From Microcystis panniformis FACHB-1757 (GTDB lineage: Bacteria > Cyanobacteriota > Cyanobacteriia > Cyanobacteriales > Microcystaceae): a stretch of 64,000 nt of DNA. The translations under genes were made by a program, and so were the position numbers. Below the pieces are notes generated by a model. That model searched no databases. It was not told where the DNA came from and saw nothing but the letters and a program-made list of their open reading frames with translations. The stretch covers positions 3,720,001 to 3,784,000 of the forward strand of contig NZ_CP011339.1 of the NCBI RefSeq assembly GCF_001264245.1, in the 5' to 3' direction. Shown in pieces: positions 51,489-58,683 of the stretch; position 1 is the first letter of the stretch, and every line of letters begins with the position of its first letter.

Positions 51489-52832
51489 CTACTTTAACTT
51501 TAACATTTCGATGGTATCAATTATTTCCCGTTCAAAACTGACTTGAGCGCGATTAGTTTTACCACCAATATAAAAGCGATCACCAGATTGTAAAGCCCAA
51601 ATTTGGGAATGGGAAAAGTAACTCATTACCACTCCCATCATCAATAAAGCAAAACCTAAATAGACAATAGGCACTCCCGGATCTGCCTTAATTTGTAACC
51701 CGGTACTTCCCACTAATTCGACTATTTTTAGATTAACTCCATTGATGGGAATCGTCATTCCTTCTCGTACAGCAGAGGTTAAATCTCCCTGAGCATCATA
51801 GACAATTACCGTACCTTGTAGATCTCTGGTTAAAAGAGAAACTCCCTCACTAAGATCGGTTTTAGTCGGAATCCAAGTTCCCCAGATTTGTCCATTACCT
51901 TTGGTGTCTAAACTAGCCATCGGTAGCTGTAGGATCGGACTATTATTCACCTGTACTTTTACCCCAGCAATTCCCCAACTGGTTTGATAAAAAGTCACCC
52001 CTTTATGGTGCAAAGGTTGGTTAACTTGAATAGTTTTGCGATCGATCTCCTGTCCTTGATTATCGAGCACCGACAAATCAGAATAGAATTGTTCTACGTC
52101 ACCTTTAGGACTATAATCAATCCAAAAACGATTAACTTTAATCCCCCAATCCTTGGGGAGAGAATTTTTAGATAAGGGTCCAGCTTCAATAATATTTTTA
52201 ACCTGAAAACTATCGCCACTAGCTACCATTTCTTGAGCGAAAAACCCCGTTAACGCTCCCCAGATCGCTCCTGCTAAAATAATTAACATGGCTGCATGAA
52301 CGATAATCGGACCGATTTTACCAATCAGACCTTTACGAGCATAAAGACTGTTATTTTCTAGAAAAACTTTGTAGCCTTTTTTTTCTAATAGGGGGGTGAG
52401 AGATTCTAGGGAACCAGTTTCTAATTCAGCACTTAAAGCTAGTTTTTGAAATTGGCGAGATTGTTGATAAAATTGCCAGTTTCTGGCCGCCTTTAAAGCG
52501 GGTAATTGTCGTCGAAAGGTGCAAGCAGTTAAACTGGAACCGAAGAGAATTAATAATGATAGATACCACCAAGTGCTATAAACATGATTTAATCCCAATA
52601 GTAATAAAAATTTCCAAGTCAGAAAGCCAAATAAAGCGGGTTTCTCAGGATAATTAGCTTGGTAAAAAGATAGAGATTGTCCCTGTTCGATTACCGTCCC
52701 AGAAATGCTAAAAATAGCGATTAAAAGTAAAAGGATAATTGCCAATCGTAGATCGGCAATAGTCTGGATAAATTTCCGTCCCCATTGAGGCGGTGTATTC
52801 TTTAAATTTGAGGAAGTTTCCGATATAGTCAT
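51489..52832 (-). CDS. ccs1: Cytochrome c biogenesis protein Ccs1/ResB
   Basis: 447 aa from the ATG at 52832; a TTG nine codons earlier is less likely. Three N-terminal membrane helices (LRLAIILLLLIAIFSISGTV, YLSLLILFGSSLTACTFRRQ, IGPIIVHAAMLIILAGAIWG), a large lumenal domain and a final helix (PIVYLGFALLMMGVVMSYF) match ResB/Ccs1. The His of IVHAA is the conserved haem-binding residue region. With CcsA it forms System II, which attaches haem to apocytochrome c. ccdA, which supplies reductant, is the next gene upstream on the same strand. Confidence 0.93.
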   Translation of the reverse strand: MTISETSSNLKNTPPQWGRKFIQTIADLRLAIILLLLIAIFSISGTVIEQGQSLSFYQANYPEKPALFGFLTWKFLLLLGLNHVYSTWWYLSLLILFGSSLTACTFRRQLPALKAARNWQFYQQSRQFQKLALSAELETGSLESLTPLLEKKGYKVFLENNSLYARKGLIGKIGPIIVHAAMLIILAGAIWGALTGFFAQEMVASGDSFQVKNIIEAGPLSKNSLPKDWGIKVNRFWIDYSPKGDVEQFYSDLSVLDNQGQEIDRKTIQVNQPLHHKGVTFYQTSWGIAGVKVQVNNSPILQLPMASLDTKGNGQIWGTWIPTKTDLSEGVSLLTRDLQGTVIVYDAQGDLTSAVREGMTIPINGVNLKIVELVGSTGLQIKADPGVPIVYLGFALLMMGVVMSYFSHSQIWALQSGDRFYIGGKTNRAQVSFEREIIDTIEMLKLK

Positions 52833-52882
52833 AGTTAAAAGTTTTGCAATTCTAGCCAATTATCTATCATAACTCTCCACCA

Positions 52883-53611
52883 TCACAGCAGACGGGATAA
52901 TACAGAAAAAACTCCAAAACCGATTAATAAAACCCCACTGACGGGATTAATCCATCCGGACCATTGACGCAGGGAAAGAAAGCTTTTCAGCGAGGCAGTA
53001 AAAGAACCGACGATAATTAGGGGTAAAACATAGCCGGCAGTGTAGGATAACAATAATCCCCCTCCTAAGCTTAAATCTCCCGTATTTGCCACCCATGCCA
53101 ATAAAGTTGCTAGAACAGGTGTACTACATGGAGAGGCGATTAAACCAAATGTTAAACCGAGAAGATAGGACCGCAAAATCGGAGGAAAATCCCCGGTAAT
53201 CCAATCGGTAGCGCCAAGGGAGGGGAAGCGCAGGGGTAATAATTCCAAGAGGTTTAACCCCATCAAAATAGCGATCGCACTGACGATAATTGGTAAACCG
53301 ATCCCCACCTGTCCATAGACTTTTCCTAAAGTAGCGGCAATTAGTCCCAATCCCGCTAAGGTGGTGGCTAATCCTAGGGAAAACCATGTGGACTGCCAAA
53401 AAGCCGCTAAACGACCTTTATTTTCGTAACCCCCGATATAAGCGACGGTAATCGGCAACATCGACAGCATACAGGGGGTAAGACTGGTGAGTAAACCGGC
53501 TAGAAAAATCACAGCAATACTGACAAAACTAAGGTGAGTTAGTTGGGAAGTTACTAAGCGATCGGCGTATTGTTCAAGGTGATAGAGTTGAGTCTGTAAT
53601 TGGTCTAACAT
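52883..53611 (-). CDS. ccdA: Cytochrome c biogenesis protein CcdA (thiol-disulfide transporter)
   Basis: 242 aa, six membrane helices. The two redox cysteines sit in LTSLTPCMLSMLPI and LIASPCSTPVLAT, as in CcdA/DsbD-beta. It carries reducing equivalents across the thylakoid or plasma membrane to keep the apocytochrome c CxxCH thiols reduced. Position directly upstream of ccs1 (50 bp) supports a shared System II operon. Confidence 0.94.
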   Translation of the reverse strand: MLDQLQTQLYHLEQYADRLVTSQLTHLSFVSIAVIFLAGLLTSLTPCMLSMLPITVAYIGGYENKGRLAAFWQSTWFSLGLATTLAGLGLIAATLGKVYGQVGIGLPIIVSAIAILMGLNLLELLPLRFPSLGATDWITGDFPPILRSYLLGLTFGLIASPCSTPVLATLLAWVANTGDLSLGGGLLLSYTAGYVLPLIIVGSFTASLKSFLSLRQWSGWINPVSGVLLIGFGVFSVLSRLL

Positions 53612-53629
53612 ATTGGGGAATTTTTCAGG

Positions 53630-53992
53630 CTAAATTTGGCTCATTTCTAGGATATTACCATCGGGATCACTGACAAATAATGCCTTTCTACCCGAGGCGC
53701 TCATTTGAATTGTATAACCTTGACTTTCTAGATAGTTACCCATGGCTGTCACGTCATCAATAGCGAAGGCAAGATGAGGATTGCGTCCCCATTTTTCGGG
53801 ATTGGGACGGTAATTTTGGTAATTGCTATCGACAATTAAATGAATTTGATAATCTCCCACTTGATACCAAACCCCATCGTATTGAAAAGGGCGATCGATT
53901 CTAGTCAATCCTAGAACATTTTCGTAAAAGTTAATGGCTTTTTCTAGCTCGGTGACTAAAATCGCCGTGTGTAAGGATTTTGTGATGTTCAT
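53630..53992 (-). CDS. VOC-fold (glyoxalase/bleomycin-resistance-like) protein
   Basis: 120 aa from the ATG at 53992 (MNITKSLHTAILVTELEKAI); a TTG at 54022 would overlap the permease gene. The pattern HTAILVTELEKAINFYENVLGL, HLAFAIDDV, and FVSDPDGNILEMSQI is a single vicinal-oxygen-chelate domain with likely metal ligands His, His and Glu. The family includes glyoxalase I, dioxygenases and antibiotic-binding proteins; the substrate cannot be predicted. It is 18 bp from ccdA and 3 bp from the permease stop, so probably in one long operon. Confidence 0.85.
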   Translation of the reverse strand: MNITKSLHTAILVTELEKAINFYENVLGLTRIDRPFQYDGVWYQVGDYQIHLIVDSNYQNYRPNPEKWGRNPHLAFAIDDVTAMGNYLESQGYTIQMSASGRKALFVSDPDGNILEMSQI

Positions 53993-53994
53993 AG

Positions 53995-54951
53995 TTAATA
54001 TCTGACTCGCGGATCGAGCCAACTATAGGTTAAATCGGCAATTAAGTTAAAGATAACAATTAAAATCCCATAGATAAAGGTAATCGCCATCACTACGGGG
54101 GTATCACTGCGGGAAATAGAATCAATTAATAAAGCACCGATACCCGGTACACGAAACACTTGTTCTGTAACTAAAGCTCCAGTAAAAATGGAGGGAATAT
54201 CGAGAGCAATCAGGGTGACAACGGGGATTAAAGCGTTACGAACTATATGCTTAGTTAGAACAGAAAAATTAGTTAGTCCCTTGGCTAAGGCAGTTTTAAC
54301 GTACTCTTGGTGAATTTCTTCGGTTACGGAAGAACGCACGAAACGCATCAACATCGCTCCTTGATATAAGCTTAATACAGTTACAGGCATAATTGACTGT
54401 TTCACCTGCTCGATCAAACTATTAAAATCACTGATTTTTAGGGTACTGTTATAAAAAGATGGTAGCCAGTTTAACTGCACACTAAAGATAATAATTAATA
54501 ATAATCCCGTTACAAAAGTGGGTAAAGAAAAGCCAAGTAGGGAAAAAGTAGAGATGATTTTGTCTAACCAAGAATAGCGCTTGACTGCCGAAATTACGCC
54601 CAAAGGAAAAGCAATTAAAACCCCAAAAATATAGGCAATACCGACAATCCAGAGGGTTGTGGGTAAACGCTGCCAAATGAGGGTAAAAACTGGGCTGCGA
54701 CTGGTGAAAGAATAGCCCATATCTCCTTGAAGAAATGCTAACAACCACTTGACATAACGCACGGGAAGGGGTTGATCTAATCCGAGACTTTTGCGAATAT
54801 TTTCTCGCACCGCTTCGGTGATAGCGGGATTAGCGGCAAATTCTCCCATCGGATCCCCCGGCGCTAGGGCTAAAATGCCAAAAACCACCATACTAATAGC
54901 TAAAAGAGTGGGAATCGAAAATAATAATCTTTTCAGAAAATATTTAAGCAT
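53995..54951 (-). CDS. Peptide/nickel-type ABC transporter permease (DppB-like)
   Basis: 318 aa with six membrane helices. MLKYFLKRLLFSIPTLLAIS and GDPMGEFAANPAITEAVREN are the typical DppB/OppB start. RSSVTEEIHQEYVKTALAKG with NALIPVVTLIALDIPSIFTG is the EAA loop that meets the ATPase. It is half of the permease pair for a peptide (or glutathione/nickel) importer. The DppC partner and ATPases are not in this window. It starts immediately after the binding-protein gene's stop codon. Confidence 0.93.
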   Translation of the reverse strand: MLKYFLKRLLFSIPTLLAISMVVFGILALAPGDPMGEFAANPAITEAVRENIRKSLGLDQPLPVRYVKWLLAFLQGDMGYSFTSRSPVFTLIWQRLPTTLWIVGIAYIFGVLIAFPLGVISAVKRYSWLDKIISTFSLLGFSLPTFVTGLLLIIIFSVQLNWLPSFYNSTLKISDFNSLIEQVKQSIMPVTVLSLYQGAMLMRFVRSSVTEEIHQEYVKTALAKGLTNFSVLTKHIVRNALIPVVTLIALDIPSIFTGALVTEQVFRVPGIGALLIDSISRSDTPVVMAITFIYGILIVIFNLIADLTYSWLDPRVRY

Positions 54952-56685
54952 TTATTTACTACGCTTCCAGTCTTTGATGTTCCAAGTATTTCTATCCCAG
55001 GGAGTTAATTCAAACCCCGACAAACTATTGCTAATTGCCACCACATCGGCACGATGAACTAGGGGAATAATCACAAAATTATTGATTAACATATCATTCA
55101 TTTTAATCGCTATTTCTCGCCGTTTTTCTGGGTTTAATTCTTGACTAAAAGCTTGCCATAATTTATCGTATTCAGGATTACAATAACGAGCATAATTATC
55201 ACCGGCCCAACCATCAGCTTTTTGGGGAATTTCGCTACAGGTAAAGGTTTTAAAATAGGCTTTCGGATCGGGACTATTATTACCAGTAGTGTACATTTGT
55301 AGGTCAGCATAAAACTTTTCTACCGTGTCATCGTTAGCAGGATCGCTAGAAAAGAAAATACTGGCATCAACAGTTTTTAATTCTACTCCTATCCCGATCG
55401 CTTGTAAACTTTGTTTGATAATTTCTTGGGTTTTCTGACGAAGAGGATTGACGGTAGTTTGAAAAACTAATTTCATTTCTACCCCATTTTTATCCCTAGT
55501 GCCATCACCATTACTATCTTTCCATCCCGCATCATCTAGTAATTTCTTAGCCTTTTCTAGATTAAATTCATAGCGAGTATTGGGAGAATTATATTCCGAT
55601 GGCATCACGATAAAATTAGGAGTTGTTTTCCCAGTAATACCATAAAGTTGCGTGGCAATAGTATCTCTATCAACGGCCAAAGATAAAGCTTCTCTTACTT
55701 TTACATCACTCAAAAAAGGATGGGGAAACTTAATACTAGACCTCTCACCTTCAGGAGTAGCTTGATTAGGATCGCTCAGATTAAATAAAACTCGTTCAAT
55801 CAAAGAACCGAAACTAGATATTAACTGACCCCGACCCGCTTTTTCTAAATCACTTAAAACCTTGGCCTCTACTTGCAAATTATAGGCATAATCCGCCTCC
55901 TGTGTCTGTAAAACCGCTCTTGCCGCAGAAGTTGCATCACCTCCTCCTTTTAATTCTATTCTTTGAAAACCTAATTTATCCGCTTCTCGAAAGAAAGAAT
56001 TTGGTTCATAAACTGCCGTATCTCCCGGTTTAAATTCTACCACTTTATAGGGACCAGTTCCCACCGGTAATAAATTAGCAGGGGCCTGGCGTGCCGTTTC
56101 ATTGCTATACTTTTCATAGAGATGAGCGGGTAAAATCATCCCTTCTGTCCCCACAAAAACTAATGACCAAGCGGGATTAACTTGCTTAAAAGTTATTTTA
56201 ACCGTATGGGGATCGATCGCTTCCACACTTTTAACTATTTCATAATTGCCAGCGCTAGTAGAACCGGTTTTCGGATTGGTGATAAAATTATAGGTAGCGA
56301 TGACATCTTTGGCAGTAAAAGGAGTACCATCTGACCATTTAATATCTTTTTTTAGCTTCCATGTCACCGATTTACCATCCCGGGCAACTCCCCCATTTTC
56401 AATAGTAGGAATTTCTGCCGCTAAAAAAGGAACTAATTCCCCTTTTTCATTAAAACTAGCCAAAGGTTCTAAGGTAATGCGACTCGCTTCTGAGTCTTTA
56501 AATCCCGTGGAGAGATGGGGATTTAAAATCGTCGGTGCTTGCCAATACAAAAGTTTTAAAGTTTCTGAATTATTATTGGTCGTTGCTGGGGGATTATTAG
56601 CTGTTTGTTGACGACAAGCACTAAAAAGCAGCGTACAACTAAGGGATAAAATTAACAGGGGCAAGAAAAGCGATCGCTTAAACAT
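54952..56685 (-). CDS. ABC transporter substrate-binding lipoprotein, family 5
   Basis: 577 aa from the ATG at 56685 (MFKRSLFLPLLILSLSCTLL); a TTG at 56697 is the longer option. The lipobox is LLFSAC, so it is a lipoprotein of the plasma membrane. The body (TLKLLYWQAPTILNPHLSTG, TWKLKKDIKWSDGTPFTAKD, LSLAVDRDTIATQLYG) is the SBP_bac_5 (DppA/OppA-like) family. It captures peptides or similar solutes for the adjacent permease. The two genes abut, so they are translationally linked. Confidence 0.94.
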   Translation of the reverse strand: MFKRSLFLPLLILSLSCTLLFSACRQQTANNPPATTNNNSETLKLLYWQAPTILNPHLSTGFKDSEASRITLEPLASFNEKGELVPFLAAEIPTIENGGVARDGKSVTWKLKKDIKWSDGTPFTAKDVIATYNFITNPKTGSTSAGNYEIVKSVEAIDPHTVKITFKQVNPAWSLVFVGTEGMILPAHLYEKYSNETARQAPANLLPVGTGPYKVVEFKPGDTAVYEPNSFFREADKLGFQRIELKGGGDATSAARAVLQTQEADYAYNLQVEAKVLSDLEKAGRGQLISSFGSLIERVLFNLSDPNQATPEGERSSIKFPHPFLSDVKVREALSLAVDRDTIATQLYGITGKTTPNFIVMPSEYNSPNTRYEFNLEKAKKLLDDAGWKDSNGDGTRDKNGVEMKLVFQTTVNPLRQKTQEIIKQSLQAIGIGVELKTVDASIFFSSDPANDDTVEKFYADLQMYTTGNNSPDPKAYFKTFTCSEIPQKADGWAGDNYARYCNPEYDKLWQAFSQELNPEKRREIAIKMNDMLINNFVIIPLVHRADVVAISNSLSGFELTPWDRNTWNIKDWKRSK

Positions 56686-56885
56686 TTTTAGTGACAATCA
56701 ATAATTCAACAGGGTGACTTAGGTGATTCCCTACCCCACCAATAACAAGTTATCAGACATTGAGTCTTGATCTCGATCGATTAATTGATTATTTGCCTTT
56801 ATCCATTCCTAGTCAAGTTAAATCGATCATGCTATGGTAGCGATGCTGTACTAGACAATAAAATTCTAGGCACGGCGACGAAATG

Positions 56886-57072
56886 GGTTCTTTGGTTTGT
56901 GTTATGCAATGTACGGGGGTTATAAGGGATGGAACCCTTATAGAGAAAGACGTTTGGCGATTTTTGTCAATTGTTTTTGATCTAGAGCGAACTAATCAAT
57001 TAAATCTCTTGCCAGATAAGGATTTAGTCGATTTATGCCACCCTATCGAACCATAACAAGTAACGAAGAGCC
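56886..57072 (-). repeat. ISL3-type MITE, copy 3 (inverted)
   Basis: 187 bp with ends GGTTCTTTGG and CGAAGAGCC, the reverse orientation of the copies at 36550 and 42492. The sequence between it and the ABC gene (56686-56885) has no gene I can see. Confidence 0.8.
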
Positions 57073-57130
57073 AGAAAATCTGTATTTGGGGTGTTGTATG
57101 GAAAAAATCCGTCTAGTATATAATTATTGT

Positions 57131-57232
57131 GATGGCCATCGCCGTAGGGTGCGTTCCCCAATGTGGCTCCTACTGCTCCACTAGCAGTAGGCTAATCTGG
57201 CTAACACGCTTTTGGGCGTGATATACGGAAAA
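57131..57232 (+). repeat. 102-bp direct repeat, left copy
   Basis: GATGGCCATCGCCGTAGGGT to GATATACGGAAA. A near-identical copy in the same orientation is at 61379-61480. The pair flanks the three-gene helicase-nuclease cassette. Both contain the perfect hairpin CCTACTGCT...AGCAGTAGG. Confidence 0.85.
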
Positions 57233-57479
57233 GTTCTGGAGATCGCGCCTAAATGGGGTGATATGCCGAAAGTTGACCCATATCATTACTTTCAGGAGTG
57301 TTATACAGAAAATTTCCGTATAATCAATAGTTAGCCCGCAAGGTTATCTGTGAGGCAGTAGTTTAGGGGCTACCTGTCGGCGTTAAGCATCAAGCTACGG
57401 TAAAGTCATCGGCAAGTGCCTCTCACAACAGTTTTTGTTATCCTGTGCTAAGGATCGTTTTACCCAAAGAGTCTCAAAG
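57233..57479 (+). promoter_or_regulatory. 5' region of the helicase-nuclease operon
   Basis: 247 bp without a gene. It contains TATACGGAAA and TTTCCGTATA, which read like the two halves of the sequence that is continuous after the right-hand repeat, as if something inserted between them. From 57349 to 57430 there is a stem-rich stretch (TGTGAGGCA and TGCCTCTCACA, GTAG with CTAC) that could be a structured leader RNA. No clear -35/-10 pair was fixed. Confidence 0.35.
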
Positions 57480-57911
57480 ATGGAACTAGCCTTGGTAATT
57501 TTCTCAGCCGTATCAGCAATCTCAACTGCAATTCTTGCATTTATTCTTTTGCAAATACAGAAAAGTCTAAACACTAACGCTAAGAAACGGACTGAATCTG
57601 ATTCAGATATCTACAAACAGCTTGAACGTCTAATACAAAGAAATCAAGCTATAGAGCAAAAGTTAGTTGAACTAATTGATGCTCAAAGCAAATCTATCGA
57701 CAAAGTATATGAACTTTTACGTGGGAGTGGAGACCTACAAATTGGGAGACTCCAGGCAATTATTGATACGCTTGAGATACTAAAGAAAAATATTTCTAGT
57801 TTATATGAACTCCTACGTGGAGGTGGGGATCTGCAAGTAGGGAAACTTCAAACGGTTGCAGATAAGCTTGAAGCGCTGAAAAACAGCTTGGAAGAATCAG
57901 TTAGATTTTAA
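57480..57911 (+). CDS. Membrane-anchored coiled-coil protein with an internal repeat
   Basis: 143 aa from ATG 57480 (MELALVIFSAVSAISTAILA); the 15 codons before it are open but not needed. One membrane helix (residues about 3-25) is followed by a charged coiled coil (KKRTESDSDIYKQLERLIQR). Two copies of a motif follow: YELLRGSGDLQIGRLQ and, 33 residues on, YELLRGGGDLQVGKLQ. No known domain fits. It is the first gene of a three-gene operon (4-bp gap to the next), and may tether or sense for the downstream helicase-nuclease. Confidence 0.7.
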   Translation: MELALVIFSAVSAISTAILAFILLQIQKSLNTNAKKRTESDSDIYKQLERLIQRNQAIEQKLVELIDAQSKSIDKVYELLRGSGDLQIGRLQAIIDTLEILKKNISSLYELLRGGGDLQVGKLQTVADKLEALKNSLEESVRF

Positions 57912-57915
57912 AAAT

Positions 57916-58683
57916 ATGGATTCCAAACACTCAGAAGAATCATCCGAGGTAGTTCATGCGTACTTATCTTATCTTCAAGAAATGAGTCGCAAAATTAGCC
58001 TGCGTACTGGGATGGAAAACACTCTTTATGGAAAAACTAAGAAAAGCCCTCACTACTATCGACCCTTTGAAGATGCAGATGTAGATTCTCAGTATTTGCG
58101 TGATGTCAGAAATTATCTTGAAAAGGAAAGTGATCGCCAACTTTTCCTGGGAAATGGCTTGATCGCTGGTTCATTCAAGAAGAAGCAAGTCAAGAAGTAT
58201 GTTGCCGCACCATTAATTTATTTCCTCGTCAAAACTGATCTAGATGAAAACGGCAGGTCATTGACTTATAGCATTGAATTGGATTCGGTGAGTCTAAATT
58301 ATGACTTAATTACTCTGGTTTTAGAGCAAGATCTTGATGAAGAAGAAGATGAGGGAATGGGATTTCAGAGTGCAGGTGTTGATGCCAACAAGCTTGAAGT
58401 TCTAGAAGATATAGAAAATAGTTTAGAGGATATTCTCAGGCATGAGAGTGTAAAATTGACGACTAATTCATTAGCAGACCAAACTTTTCGACGAATCCAT
58501 GAAAAAATCCCTGAGTTCAATCAAATACACCCTTCAACGGAAGACTTCACTCTTCAGAAGCTAGAGAAGCTAGGTACTGTAGAGTTGACCTTCTACAATC
58601 ATCGATTTTTTTATGTTGCTAGCTCACCTGGGCAACTATCAACTTATACAGCACTACGAAAACTGATTTCAGAGGTTAGCTAA
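57916..58683 (+). CDS. Hypothetical protein, middle gene of the helicase-nuclease operon
   Basis: 255 aa, soluble, acidic, no motif I can name. It has a pattern of strand-rich segments (YVAAPLIYFLVKTDLDENGR, TYSIELDSVSLNYDLITLVL) like the N-terminal beta-barrel or stalk regions of Upf1/DNA2-type SF1 helicases (compare AAPLIYFLV). The gene ends exactly where the helicase begins (TAA then ATG). It may be a split-off N-terminal domain of the helicase that works as a separate subunit. This is inferred from order and spacing only. Confidence 0.65.
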   Translation: MDSKHSEESSEVVHAYLSYLQEMSRKISLRTGMENTLYGKTKKSPHYYRPFEDADVDSQYLRDVRNYLEKESDRQLFLGNGLIAGSFKKKQVKKYVAAPLIYFLVKTDLDENGRSLTYSIELDSVSLNYDLITLVLEQDLDEEEDEGMGFQSAGVDANKLEVLEDIENSLEDILRHESVKLTTNSLADQTFRRIHEKIPEFNQIHPSTEDFTLQKLEKLGTVELTFYNHRFFYVASSPGQLSTYTALRKLISEVS

